From NCBI RefSeq assembly GCF_041675725.1, contig NZ_JBAYTI010000007.1, positions 1 through 64,000 on the forward strand: DNA of 64,000 bases, read 5' to 3'. This DNA is from Castellaniella sp041675725. GTDB taxonomy: Bacteria > Pseudomonadota > Gammaproteobacteria > Burkholderiales > Burkholderiaceae_B. Made by a program: the position numbers and the translations under genes. This document shows positions 41,036 through 51,187 of the stretch, one piece after another (position 1 is the first letter of the stretch; the number at the start of each line of letters is the position of its first letter). The notes beneath the pieces are model-generated. The model was not told where the DNA came from. It worked only from the letters and a program-made list of their open reading frames with translations, and did not search any database.

Positions 41036-42949
41036 ATGAGCAAGATTATCGGGATCGACCTGGGTACCACCAACAGCTGCGTTGCCGTGCTGGATGGCAC
41101 CAAGGTCAAGATCATTGAAAATGCCGAGGGCACCCGCACCACGCCGTCCATCGTGGCCTACATGCAGGATGGCGAGATTCTGGTGGGCGCGCCGGCCAAA
41201 CGCCAGGCAGTCACCAACCCCAAGAACACCATTTTTGCCGTCAAGCGCCTGATCGGCCGCAAGTTCGATGAAAAAGCCGTGCAAAAAGACATCGATCTGA
41301 TGCCCTATAAGATCATCAAGGCCGACAACGGCGACGCCTGGGTCGAGGCGCAAGACAAAAAGCTCGCGCCGCCCCAAGTGTCGGCCGACATCCTGCGCAA
41401 GATGAAAAAGACCGCCGAAGACTACCTGGGCGAAGAGGTCACCGAGGCCGTCATCACCGTGCCCGCATATTTCAACGACAGCCAGCGCCAGGCCACCAAG
41501 GATGCCGGGCGCATTGCCGGGCTCGAAGTCAAGCGCATCATCAACGAGCCCACGGCGGCCGCTCTGGCGTTCGGGCTGGACAAGTCCGAACGCGGGGATC
41601 GCAAGATCGTGGTCTATGACCTGGGCGGCGGTACCTTCGACGTCTCCATCATCGAAATCGCCGACGTCGATGGCGAAAAGCAGTTCGAGGTGCTGTCCAC
41701 CAACGGCGATACCTTCCTGGGGGGCGAAGACTTCGATCAGCGCATCATCGGCTACGTGATCGATGAATTCAAGAAGGAATCGGGCGTCGATCTGTCCAAG
41801 GACGTACTGGCCCTGCAGCGGCTCAAGGAAGCCGCGGAAAAGGCCAAGATCGAGCTTTCCTCGACCCAGCAGACCGAAATCAACCTGCCGTACATCACGG
41901 CCGATGCCTCCGGGCCCAAGCACCTGAATCTGAAGATCACCCGCTCCAAGCTCGAGGCGCTGGTCGAAGAACTGATCGAACGCACCATGGAGCCGTGTCG
42001 CACCGCCATCAAGGATGCCGGCATCAAGGCCTCCGATATCGACGACGTGATCCTGGTGGGCGGCATGACGCGCATGCCCAAGGTCCAGGAGAAGGTGCAG
42101 GAATTCTTCGGCCGCGATCCGCGCAAGGACGTCAACCCCGACGAAGCCGTGGCGGCGGGCGCGGCCATCCAGGGTTCGGTGCTGTCGGGCGACCGCAAAG
42201 ACGTCCTGCTGCTGGACGTCACGCCGCTGTCCCTGGGCATCGAGACCCTGGGTGGCGTGATGACCAAGATGATTAAAAAGAACACGACGATCCCGACGCG
42301 TTTCTCGCAGGTGTTCTCCACGGCCGACGACAATCAGCCGGCGGTGACCATCAAGGTCTATCAGGGCGAACGCGAAGTCGCGGCCGGCAACAAGGCGCTG
42401 GGCGAATTCAACCTCGAGGGCATTCCACCCGCAGCGCGCGGTCTGCCGCAGATCGAAGTCACTTTCGACATCGATGCCAACGGCATCCTGCACGTGTCGG
42501 CCAAAGACAAGGGCACCGGCAAGGAAAACAAGATCACGATCAAGGCCAGCTCGGGGCTGACCGAAGACGAGATCGAACGCATGGTGAAAGACGCCGAGCT
42601 CAATGCCGAAGAAGACCACCGCATTGCCGAACTTGCCCAGGCCCGCAACCAGGCGGATGGCCTGGTGCATGCCACGCGCAAGTCGCTGGCCGAGCATGGC
42701 GACAAGCTCGAGGCCTCTGAAAAAGAAGCCATCGAGGCGGCCATCAAGACGCTCGAAGATGCGGTCAAGGGTGACGACAAGGCGGCCATCGATGCGGGAA
42801 CCGAAGCGTTGGCCACGGCCTCGCAGAAGCTGGGCGAGAAAATGTACGCCGACATGCAGGCCGGGCAGGCCGCCGCAGAGGCCGAAGAGGCCAGGCCGGG
42901 CGCCGATGACGTGGTGGATGCGGACTTCAAGGAAGTCAAGCGCGACTGA
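41036..42949 (+). CDS. dnaK: Chaperone DnaK (Hsp70)
   Basis: This 637-residue Hsp70 has the first phosphate loop KIIGIDLGTTNSCVAVLDG, connect motifs VPAYFNDSQRQATKDAGRIAG and VYDLGGGTFDVSIIEIAD, DVILVGGMTRMPKVQ, the linker DVLLLDVTPLSLG and a helical lid ending EEARPGADDVVDADFKEVK. Length and motifs are complete. ATG at 41036 gives the usual MSKIIGID start. A very long open frame on the opposite strand is an artefact of dnaK codon use. Confidence 0.98.
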   Translation: MSKIIGIDLGTTNSCVAVLDGTKVKIIENAEGTRTTPSIVAYMQDGEILVGAPAKRQAVTNPKNTIFAVKRLIGRKFDEKAVQKDIDLMPYKIIKADNGDAWVEAQDKKLAPPQVSADILRKMKKTAEDYLGEEVTEAVITVPAYFNDSQRQATKDAGRIAGLEVKRIINEPTAAALAFGLDKSERGDRKIVVYDLGGGTFDVSIIEIADVDGEKQFEVLSTNGDTFLGGEDFDQRIIGYVIDEFKKESGVDLSKDVLALQRLKEAAEKAKIELSSTQQTEINLPYITADASGPKHLNLKITRSKLEALVEELIERTMEPCRTAIKDAGIKASDIDDVILVGGMTRMPKVQEKVQEFFGRDPRKDVNPDEAVAAGAAIQGSVLSGDRKDVLLLDVTPLSLGIETLGGVMTKMIKKNTTIPTRFSQVFSTADDNQPAVTIKVYQGEREVAAGNKALGEFNLEGIPPAARGLPQIEVTFDIDANGILHVSAKDKGTGKENKITIKASSGLTEDEIERMVKDAELNAEEDHRIAELAQARNQADGLVHATRKSLAEHGDKLEASEKEAIEAAIKTLEDAVKGDDKAAIDAGTEALATASQKLGEKMYADMQAGQAAAEAEEARPGADDVVDADFKEVKRD

Positions 42950-42986
42950 TCACTCGAGCGCCGCGGTATTTCCGTGTTGACCCGGT

Positions 42987-43004
42987 GGCCGCCTCAGGGC
43001 GGCC
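42987..43004 (+). other. Stem-loop in the dnaK-dnaJ gap
   Basis: GGCCGCC and GGCGGCC form a 7-bp stem around TCAG, without a T-run, in the 102 bp between dnaK and dnaJ. It may reduce read-through into dnaJ or protect the dnaK message, since DnaK is normally made in excess of DnaJ. Confidence 0.4.
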
Positions 43005-43051
43005 CCGGGCATTGTTTCTGACACCGGTACCCGGTGCTGCAGGCAGGACTC

Positions 43052-44170
43052 ATGGCAAAACGAGACTATTACGAAGTATTGGGGGTGGCCAAGAACGCCT
43101 CGGATGACGAAATCCGCAAGGCATATCGCAAGTTGGCCATGAAATACCACCCGGACCGCAATCCGGACAGCAAAGAGGCCGAAGACAAGTTCAAAGAAGT
43201 CAAGGAAGCCTACGAGATTCTGTCCGAGCCCGAAAAGCGCGGCGCCTATGATCGCTTTGGCCACGCGGGGGTCGACCCCAATGCGGCCGGTGGCATGGGT
43301 GGGGCCGGCGGCTTCGCGGATGCCTTCGGCGACATATTCGGCGAAATATTCGGCGGCGGGGGCGGGCGGCGCGGTGGGCCGCAGGTATACCGCGGTTCAG
43401 ACCTTCAGTACAACCTGGAGATCACGCTCGAGCAGGCGGCCAACGGCTTCGATACCGAAATCCGCATCCCCAGCTGGGATCCCTGCGAGACGTGCGATGG
43501 CTCGGGCGCCAAGCCGGGTACGGCGCCGCGCACCTGTCACACCTGTGGCGGCAATGGCGCCGTGCGCATGCAGCAAGGGTTTTTCAGCGTCCAGCAAACG
43601 TGCCCGACCTGCCACGGCAGCGGCAAGGAAATCACAGACCCATGCCCCGCGTGCGACGGCGTAGGCCGCATCCGGCGACACAAGACGCTGCAGGTGGGCA
43701 TCCCGGCAGGGATCGACGATGGCATGCGCATCCGCTCATCGGGCAATGGCGAACCAGGCCTCAACGGCGGGCCGCCGGGCGACCTGTATGTGCAGATCCA
43801 CCTCAAGAAGCACGGCATCTTCCAGCGCGATGGCGAAGACCTGCACTGCGAACTCACCATCCCCTTCACCAAGGCCGCACTGGGCGGCGATCTCGAAGTG
43901 CCCACGCTCAATGGCCGGGGCGAGATCACCATCCCCGAAGGCACCCAAACCGGCAAGACCTTCCGTCTGCGCGGCAAGGGCATCAAGGGGCTGCGTTCCA
44001 GCTATCCGGGCGACCTCTATTGCCATGTGGTGGTCGAGACCCCGGTGCGCCTGAACGACGAGCAAAAAGAATTGCTGCGCCAGTTCGAGGCCTCGCTCAG
44101 CAATGGCGGCGATCGCCACTCGCCCAAGAGCGAGTCCTGGACCGACAAGGTCAAGAGCTTCTTTTCTTGA
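43052..44170 (+). CDS. dnaJ: Chaperone DnaJ
   Basis: This is a 372-residue type I Hsp40. It has the J-domain (KRDYYEVLGVAKNASDDEIR, with HPD in YHPDRNPDSK), a Gly-rich linker (AGGMGGAGGFADAFGDIFGE), the four CxxCxGxG zinc repeats (CETCDGSG, CHTCGGNG, CPTCHGSG, CPACDGVG) and the C-terminal substrate domain. ATG at 43052 gives MAKRDYYEVLG; the GTG at 43034 is less likely. It is the partner of DnaK upstream. Confidence 0.97.
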   Translation: MAKRDYYEVLGVAKNASDDEIRKAYRKLAMKYHPDRNPDSKEAEDKFKEVKEAYEILSEPEKRGAYDRFGHAGVDPNAAGGMGGAGGFADAFGDIFGEIFGGGGGRRGGPQVYRGSDLQYNLEITLEQAANGFDTEIRIPSWDPCETCDGSGAKPGTAPRTCHTCGGNGAVRMQQGFFSVQQTCPTCHGSGKEITDPCPACDGVGRIRRHKTLQVGIPAGIDDGMRIRSSGNGEPGLNGGPPGDLYVQIHLKKHGIFQRDGEDLHCELTIPFTKAALGGDLEVPTLNGRGEITIPEGTQTGKTFRLRGKGIKGLRSSYPGDLYCHVVVETPVRLNDEQKELLRQFEASLSNGGDRHSPKSESWTDKVKSFFS

Positions 44171-44252
44171 ACTGGCGACTCAACTCATTGGGCGGGCTTT
44201 GTTTTAAGCGCGCGGCCTCTACGGAAGTCGCGAGTTCTGCATGCGCACCTGG

Positions 44253-47054
44253 TCATTCGACCCCCTCGCCGGCCAGCGCCTGGCTGAACGCGGCGGGGTC
44301 CAATGTATCGCGCAGCGCCGCGTTGACCTCATCGGCCGTCAGCGCCTGCAGGCGGTCGATGAAGTCCTGCTGCCAGGCAAAGCTGCGGCCCGTCGCCAGG
44401 TAACGCTGCCATTGCACGGCCAGCCAGGCATCGCTCGAACGGCCCAGCACCAGGAACTGGCTCAATGAGCGCGCGCCGCGCGCCACTTCTTCAGGGCTGA
44501 AGCCCGTCTCCAACGTGTCTTCCAGCGTATGCCGGATTGCGGCCAGCAATGCGTCGGCATTGCTGGCGGCCGCGCTGGCATAGAGCGTCCAGGATCCGCT
44601 GGGTTCGTAGGCGGATGCCCGCAGCGCGCTGCCCACGCCATACGACAGGCCCTGCTGCACGCGGATGGCCTGCCACAGGCGTGAATCTTCCGACCCCCCC
44701 AGCAGGTAATTGGCCAGCACCAGTGCCGGCCAGCGCGGGTCGGTGTCCTGCAGCGGCAGGGGCAGGGTCGCCAGGTATTCGGCATTGACCTTGCCGGGCG
44801 TCTCGATGCGGAAGGTGTCCGGCGCCACGGCGTGCCAGGGGTCGGGAATGCGCTCGTAAGCGGGCGCTTGCTGCCACCCGGCCAATTGCTGCTGTAGAGT
44901 TTCGGTGAGTTCGGCGGGATCGAAGTCTCCAACGACGCTCACCAGGATATTGCCCGCGCCGATGAAGCGACGATGGAACTGCTGCAGGTCGGCGCGCGAA
45001 ACGTCATGCGCCCAGGCCAGCCATTCGGCGGCGGTCGGCGTGTAGCGGATGTCGTCGACCGGCCAGCGTTGATCGTGGCGCAGCAGCGCGTTGCGGACTT
45101 GCCAACCCGGGCTGGCCACCTGGTCTTCAATACGGCTGATCAGGCTGCGGCGGATCTGGCCCAGCTCCTGCTCGGGGAAATCCGGATGCTTGAGCAATTC
45201 GAAGCCCAATGCCAGTAGTTCGGCCAAGTGCTCACGCGGGGCTTCGGCCGACAGGCCGAGCTGGTTGCCGCTCAGGTCGAAATCCAGGCTGGCGTCCAGC
45301 TCATTGAGGCGATCTTCGATTTGCTGCCGGCTCAAGGTGGGTGTGCCGCGCAGCAGCATGGCGCTGGTCATCTGGGGGATCAGTTTCAGGCCGCGCAATT
45401 CATCGGCACTGGCAAAGCGCAGGGTCAGTGCAAATTGCACGCGTGAGGCGGCGGTCGGCTTGGGCAGCAAGGCCAGCTGCACCCGGCCATTGGGCAGTTC
45501 CAGGGTGCTGAGCTGGGTGGCGGCATCCAGCGCGCCGGCGCTGGTGTCGAAGGCGGCAACGCGGGGCCGGCCGGTGCCGGTCTGCAGCTGCTCGAGCCAG
45601 TTCGTCCATGGGGCTGCGCCATTGGCTGCACTCGGATCTGGCGCATAATGGGGATCGGCCACCGGCAGGTACAGGCCGCTGGTGCGGTTGCTGGCGACCA
45701 GCCAGTGATGCAATTCGGCCTGGATGTGCTCGAGCGTCAACGCCTCGAGTTGCAGTGGCTCGACAAAAAAGAGCCGCCAGTCGCCGCGCCCCACTGCGTC
45801 GGACAGGGCGGCGGCCAGGGCGGAGGACTGATTCCAGACCTGCTTCCAGTGATTCAGGCTGGCGGTGCGCACGCGCGTCAGGCTGGCTTCGTCCAGGCGT
45901 TCGATGGCGCCGCGTTCGATCGTGTCATACAGCGTGGCCAGCACGGCTTGGGCATCGGCGCCGGGGTCCATCCGGGCGCCGAACAAGGCGTGCCCAGGTT
46001 GGTTGAGGCCGCGGGCAAAGCCGAAAACAGTGTTCGCCAGGCCGCTGTCCACCAGCGACTGGTACAGGGGGCCCGCCGGGCTGTCGGCCAGCATGGCCAC
46101 GCCCACCGCCAGGGGCGTGTAGCGTTCGTCATTCGAGGCCGGCAGATGATACATGGCCAGGGCAATGGGGCTGCCGCCCGTACGCTCCACGACGACCGAA
46201 CGGGCGCCCTGCTGGACCGGCTCCACCGTGTACTCTGCCGGCAGTATGCGCGATGGCCTGGGAATGGCGTCGAACGCGTCGGCGATCCACTGCAGGGTTT
46301 CATGGGGGTCGAACTGCCCCGTGACGATCAGCGTGGCGTTGTCGGGCTGGTAGTAGCGCTCGTAGAACGCCCGCAAAGAGCCTACATCCACGTTTTCCAC
46401 ATCCGAGCGCGCGCCGATCACGCTGCGTCCATAAGGGTGCCAGACGTAGGCGGCTGACGTGGTCTGCTGCAGCAGGACCCCGAAGGGGCTGTTTTCGCCG
46501 CGCTCCATTTCGTTGCGCACCACGGTCATCTCTGCGTCCAGGTCCTCCTGGAGAATGCGCGCATGCTGCATGGCATCGGCCTGCCAGTTGAGGTACCAGT
46601 GCAGATTCTCGGGATCGGCACTGAAGGTGGCATAGTAATTGGTCAGATCGACCGAGGTGGATCCATTGGCGGCCAGCCCACGGCGCGAGAATTCCGCCAG
46701 GGCATCCGGAAACTGCGGGCTGCCGCGAAACATCAAATGTTCGAGCAAGTGGGCCATGCCGGTCTCGCCCGGGCCTTCATGGCGCGAGCCGACCCGGTAG
46801 CTCATGTTGACCGTGGTGCGGGCGCGCGCATCGTCGGGCGCGAGCAGAATCTGCAGGCCGTTGGCCAGCCGATATTCGGCCACCCCCTGAATCAGGGTGA
46901 CGGCTTCGATGCCCGGCGGCAGGTCGTGCAGGGGGGGTGCGAGCTCGGCGTCGGTGGCCAGTGCGCTGCGGGCCAGGGCCAGCGCCAGGATGAGGGCGCA
47001 GACATGGATCAGGCGGCGTGCGCCGTCATGGAGAATCGAATGCCAGTGGGTCAT
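44253..47054 (-). CDS. M16-family zinc peptidase (insulinase/pitrilysin-like), exported
   Basis: This 933-residue protein has an N-terminal signal (VCALILALALARSALA) and two M16 halves. The first half carries the inverted zinc motif HLLEH (residues 102-106) in GMAHLLEHLMFRGS, with the downstream Glu in MTVVRNEMERGENS; the second half lacks it, as usual for the structural domain. Full-length two-domain M16 enzymes degrade short peptides in the periplasm. ATG at 47054 is 2 bp from the next gene's stop, so it is transcribed with the VWA and MoxR genes. Confidence 0.88.
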   Translation of the reverse strand: MTHWHSILHDGARRLIHVCALILALALARSALATDAELAPPLHDLPPGIEAVTLIQGVAEYRLANGLQILLAPDDARARTTVNMSYRVGSRHEGPGETGMAHLLEHLMFRGSPQFPDALAEFSRRGLAANGSTSVDLTNYYATFSADPENLHWYLNWQADAMQHARILQEDLDAEMTVVRNEMERGENSPFGVLLQQTTSAAYVWHPYGRSVIGARSDVENVDVGSLRAFYERYYQPDNATLIVTGQFDPHETLQWIADAFDAIPRPSRILPAEYTVEPVQQGARSVVVERTGGSPIALAMYHLPASNDERYTPLAVGVAMLADSPAGPLYQSLVDSGLANTVFGFARGLNQPGHALFGARMDPGADAQAVLATLYDTIERGAIERLDEASLTRVRTASLNHWKQVWNQSSALAAALSDAVGRGDWRLFFVEPLQLEALTLEHIQAELHHWLVASNRTSGLYLPVADPHYAPDPSAANGAAPWTNWLEQLQTGTGRPRVAAFDTSAGALDAATQLSTLELPNGRVQLALLPKPTAASRVQFALTLRFASADELRGLKLIPQMTSAMLLRGTPTLSRQQIEDRLNELDASLDFDLSGNQLGLSAEAPREHLAELLALGFELLKHPDFPEQELGQIRRSLISRIEDQVASPGWQVRNALLRHDQRWPVDDIRYTPTAAEWLAWAHDVSRADLQQFHRRFIGAGNILVSVVGDFDPAELTETLQQQLAGWQQAPAYERIPDPWHAVAPDTFRIETPGKVNAEYLATLPLPLQDTDPRWPALVLANYLLGGSEDSRLWQAIRVQQGLSYGVGSALRASAYEPSGSWTLYASAAASNADALLAAIRHTLEDTLETGFSPEEVARGARSLSQFLVLGRSSDAWLAVQWQRYLATGRSFAWQQDFIDRLQALTADEVNAALRDTLDPAAFSQALAGEGVE

Positions 47055-47056
47055 GG

Positions 47057-48226
47057 TTATTTCGACAGGTGGTGCATGGCCTGTTCCAGGCCCTCCAGTG
47101 TCATGGGATACATGCGCTCATGCAGAAGTTCCCGCACGATGGCGATGGATTGGCGATAGGGCCAGGATGCCGAGGGTTCGGGGTTCAACCAGACCGAGTG
47201 CGGCCAGTGGCTGACCATGCGCTGCAGCCAGGCCGCGCCGGTTTCCTTGTTGTGGTGCTCGATGGCGCCGCCCGGATAGAGCAGTTCGTAGGGGCTCATG
47301 GTCGCGTCGCCCACCAGGATCAGACGCCAGTCTTCGCCAAAGCCGCGCAGCAGGTCCCAGGTGTCGATGCGCTCGTCGTGCCTGCGCCGATTGTGGCGCC
47401 AGACCGATTCGTACGGGCAGTTATGGAAATAAAACACTTCCAGGTTCTTGAATTCGCTGCGCGCAGCCGAAAACAGCTTTTCGATGAGCGCTACGTGGTC
47501 GTCCATGCTGCCGCCCACGTCGAGCAGCATCAGCACCTTGATGGTGTTGTGGCGTTCGGGCTGCCAGCGCAGGTCCAGCAGCCCGGCCTGTTCGGCCGTG
47601 CCGCGGATGGTGCCGGGCAGGTCGAGCTCTTCTATGGCCCCCTCGCGGGCAAAACGGCGCAGGCGCCGCAGCGCCATCTTGAAGTTGCGCGTGCCCAGGG
47701 ACTGCTGATCGTCGTAGTCGCGGTAGTGGCGCTGCTCCCAGACTTTGACGGCGGTGCGGTTGCCGGCCGAGGGCCCGCCGATGCGGATGCCTTCGGGATG
47801 ATAGCCGCCGTGCCCGAAGGGCGAGGAGCCGCCGGTACCGATCCATTTGCTGCCGCCGGCATGCCGCCCCTTTTGCTCATTGAGACGCTCGCGGAACATC
47901 TCCATCAGGCGATCCCAGCCATGTTTCTCGAGCGCCGCCTTCTCGGCGTCGCTCAGGTGCTTGCGCATGGTCTGGATGAGCCAGTCCAGCGGGATGTCCT
48001 TCTGGCTGATCTCGGCCTGCCGGCGGCCTATCCAGGTTGCAAAGACCCGGTCGAAGCGGTCGTAGCGGGTTTCATCCTTGACCAGCGCCAGCCGTGCCAA
48101 GTGGTAGAAGCCTTCGGTGTCGACGGGCGCGGCCGGGCTCGCGAGCAGTTCGAGCAGGCTGAGATATTCGCGAATCGAGACCGGCACGCCGGCGCTGCGC
48201 AACTGCTGGAAGAATTCGGCCAGCAT
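47057..48226 (-). CDS. VWA-domain protein of the CoxE-like type
   Basis: This 389-residue cytoplasmic protein has an N-terminal helical part (MLAEFFQQLRSAGVPVSIRE) and a C-terminal von Willebrand A domain whose metal site is DVGGS (residues 236-240), in VLMLLDVGGSMDDH, followed by FYFHNCPYESVW. The first Ser of the usual DxSxS is Gly here. Such proteins work with MoxR ATPases; the matching ATPase is encoded 9 bp upstream. The pair probably acts as a chaperone or metal-insertion complex; its client is unknown. Confidence 0.85.
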   Translation of the reverse strand: MLAEFFQQLRSAGVPVSIREYLSLLELLASPAAPVDTEGFYHLARLALVKDETRYDRFDRVFATWIGRRQAEISQKDIPLDWLIQTMRKHLSDAEKAALEKHGWDRLMEMFRERLNEQKGRHAGGSKWIGTGGSSPFGHGGYHPEGIRIGGPSAGNRTAVKVWEQRHYRDYDDQQSLGTRNFKMALRRLRRFAREGAIEELDLPGTIRGTAEQAGLLDLRWQPERHNTIKVLMLLDVGGSMDDHVALIEKLFSAARSEFKNLEVFYFHNCPYESVWRHNRRRHDERIDTWDLLRGFGEDWRLILVGDATMSPYELLYPGGAIEHHNKETGAAWLQRMVSHWPHSVWLNPEPSASWPYRQSIAIVRELLHERMYPMTLEGLEQAMHHLSK

Positions 48227-48235
48227 GACGCGACC

Positions 48236-49099
<864 letters not shown>

Positions 49100-49235
49100 G
49101 GGAAGAAACGCTGTGCGCCAGCATGGCGCGATGGTGAAAGGGCGGGGTGTCGCGCAGGCGATGTGCCTGAGGCACCCGATTCAATGCATGGGCCAATGAA
49201 CGGTTGTACCATGGCGCGGCGCGGCGTGCCTGGAA

Positions 49236-49667
49236 TCAGCGGTCATGCGTCGCATGGCGGCGAATCAGCTCGAGGTAGTGTGCGTTGTCGAATGGGGTGC
49301 CCATGCGCTGGGCTTCCCAGACGACCTCGCCCAGCGCCTCCATGATAATGTGCTCGGCATCATGCTCGCCCAGACGGGTGCGCAGCAAGGTCCAGGCCGC
49401 GCGAATCCCGGGTGGATGATCGATGGAGACCTGTTCGCGGATCGCCAGGTGCATGGACAGGTGCAGGAACGGATTGGTACGCCCCGCTTCCACGGGGTAA
49501 TCGCGTGCCGCAGCCTCGGGATCCTGGAGGTCGGCATGGTACTCGGGATGCTGCTCGACCAGCTCGACGGCCATGGTCTCGAGCGGCGTCAGAACGCCGC
49601 CCGTGCAGCGCTTGCGCCAGGCCTCGGTGAAGAAGCTGCGTACCTGTTCTTTGGAGGGGTTGAACAT
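49236..49667 (-). CDS. DUF1841 family protein
   Basis: This 143-residue soluble protein contains FNPSKEQVRSFFTEAWRK, NPFLHLSMHLAIREQVSIDH and a C-terminal helix ending HYLELIRRHA. The spaced His residues in HLSMHLAIREQ could bind metal. Proteins of this family are widespread in betaproteobacteria and have no known function. It is divergent from icd. Confidence 0.85.
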   Translation of the reverse strand: MFNPSKEQVRSFFTEAWRKRCTGGVLTPLETMAVELVEQHPEYHADLQDPEAAARDYPVEAGRTNPFLHLSMHLAIREQVSIDHPPGIRAAWTLLRTRLGEHDAEHIIMEALGEVVWEAQRMGTPFDNAHYLELIRRHATHDR

Positions 49668-49758
49668 GGAATGGGATGCCCAATTGGGTTAAACTCTTAT
49701 ATAAGACTGAAATGTACCCTTTTTTCAGAACCCCATCCCCAGCAACACTGGAGTATCT

Positions 49759-51015
49759 ATGGCTTATCAGCACATCAAGGTCCCGGCAGGCGGGCAGAAA
49801 ATCACGGTCAATGCCGATTTTTCGCTTCATGTTCCCAACGAACCCATCATCCCGTACATCGAAGGGGATGGTACCGGCCAGGATATCACCCCGGTGATGC
49901 TCAAGGTGGTGGATGCCGCAGTGGCCAAGGCGTATGACGGCCAGCGCAAGATCCACTGGATGGAAGTCTACGCGGGTGAAAAGTCCACCACGATCTACGG
50001 CCCGGATGTCTGGCTGCCCGACGAAACCATGGACGCCGTGCGCGACTACGTCGTATCCATCAAAGGCCCGCTGACCACGCCGGTGGGTGGTGGCATCCGG
50101 TCGCTGAACGTGGCCTTGCGCCAGCAGCTCGACCTCTACGTATGCCTGCGCCCGGTGCGGTATTTCAAGGGGGTGCCTTCGCCCGTGCGCGAACCGCAAA
50201 AGACCAACATGGTCATTTTCCGCGAAAATTCCGAGGACATCTACGCCGGCATCGAATTCGAAGCCGAGTCCGACAAGGCCCGCCAGTTGATCGAGTTCCT
50301 GCAGAACCAGCTGGGTGTCGACAAGATCCGCTTTCCGGCCACGTCCGGCATCGGCGTCAAGCCGGTCTCGCGCGAAGGTACCGAACGCCTGGTGCGCAAA
50401 GCGATCCAGTACGCCATCGACAACGATCGCGCCTCGGTCACGCTGGTGCACAAGGGCAACATCATGAAGTTCACCGAAGGCGCCTTCCGCGACTGGGGCT
50501 ATGCACTGGCCCAGAACGAATTCGGCGCCCAGCCGATCGATGGCGGCCCCTGGTGCAAGTTCCAGAACCCCAAGACGGGGCGCGACATCATCGTCAAAGA
50601 TTCCATCGCCGATGCCTTTCTGCAGCAGATCCTGCTGCGCCCGGCCGAATACGACGTCATCGCTACCCTGAACCTGAATGGCGACTACATCTCCGACGCC
50701 CTGGCGGCCCAGGTGGGTGGCATCGGCATCGCACCGGGTGCCAATATGTCAGACTCGGTCGCCATGTTCGAGGCCACGCACGGCACGGCGCCCAAGTACG
50801 CGGGTAAAGACTACGTCAACCCCGGTTCTGAAATCCTCTCGGCCGAAATGATGCTGCGCCACATGGGCTGGGTCGAAGCCGCCGATCTCATCATCAGCAG
50901 CATGGAAAAGTCCATTCTTTCCAAGAAGGTCACCTATGACTTCGCCCGTCTGCTCGAAGGCGCCACGCAGGTGTCCTGTTCGGGCTTTGGCCAGGTGATG
51001 ATCGACAATATGTAA
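49759..51015 (+). CDS. icd: Isocitrate dehydrogenase (NADP)
   Basis: This 418-residue TCA-cycle enzyme converts isocitrate to 2-oxoglutarate with NADP. It has PYIEGDGTGQDITPVMLK, the substrate loop VRPVRYFKGVPSPVRE-like region, FRENSEDIYAGIEFEAES, GNIMKFTEGAFRDWGY and the metal/NADP part NLNGDYISDALAAQVGG and EATHGTAPKYAGKDYVNPGS. Length and motifs are complete, as in the E. coli-type homodimeric enzyme. The 3' end is followed by a strong terminator and then an integrase gene. Confidence 0.97.
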   Translation: MAYQHIKVPAGGQKITVNADFSLHVPNEPIIPYIEGDGTGQDITPVMLKVVDAAVAKAYDGQRKIHWMEVYAGEKSTTIYGPDVWLPDETMDAVRDYVVSIKGPLTTPVGGGIRSLNVALRQQLDLYVCLRPVRYFKGVPSPVREPQKTNMVIFRENSEDIYAGIEFEAESDKARQLIEFLQNQLGVDKIRFPATSGIGVKPVSREGTERLVRKAIQYAIDNDRASVTLVHKGNIMKFTEGAFRDWGYALAQNEFGAQPIDGGPWCKFQNPKTGRDIIVKDSIADAFLQQILLRPAEYDVIATLNLNGDYISDALAAQVGGIGIAPGANMSDSVAMFEATHGTAPKYAGKDYVNPGSEILSAEMMLRHMGWVEAADLIISSMEKSILSKKVTYDFARLLEGATQVSCSGFGQVMIDNM

Positions 51016-51045
51016 TCGGTTTTCGACTGATTCACTAAGGTCTGG

Positions 51046-51080
51046 AAAAGCCCCGTTCTCATAGGAGAACGGGGCTTTTT
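51046..51080 (+). terminator. Rho-independent terminator after icd
   Basis: AAAAGCCCCGTTCTC and GAGAACGGGGCTTTT make a 15-bp perfect stem around ATAG, ending in TTTTT. It is one of the strongest terminators in the window and marks the boundary between core DNA and the integrase-led island. Confidence 0.95.
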
Positions 51081-51107
51081 ACTGTCCGGTGGGGTAGGGC
51101 TGAATCC

Positions 51108-51187
51108 GGGGCCATCGGATGCGTTTGGGGCCATAATTTGGGGCCATATTTGCTATCATGGCCCCAAAATTTCAGGACCATGGCCCC
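51108..51187. repeat. Array of GGGGCCAT boxes in front of the integrase gene
   Basis: Three direct copies of GGGGCCAT (51108, 51127, 51140) are followed by two inverted copies, ATGGCCCC (51158, 51180), within 80 bp. The spacings are irregular (19 and 13 bp between direct copies; 22 bp between inverted ones). This layout suits integrase arm-binding sites or an autoregulatory operator at the element end. The last box touches the ATG chosen for the integrase. Confidence 0.8.

Noticed and set aside
40874..42697. 607-codon open frame on the strand opposite dnaK
   Set aside because: Long antisense frames opposite dnaK are a known artefact of its codon use and have been misannotated as glutamate dehydrogenase; dnaK itself is complete and has its own signals.
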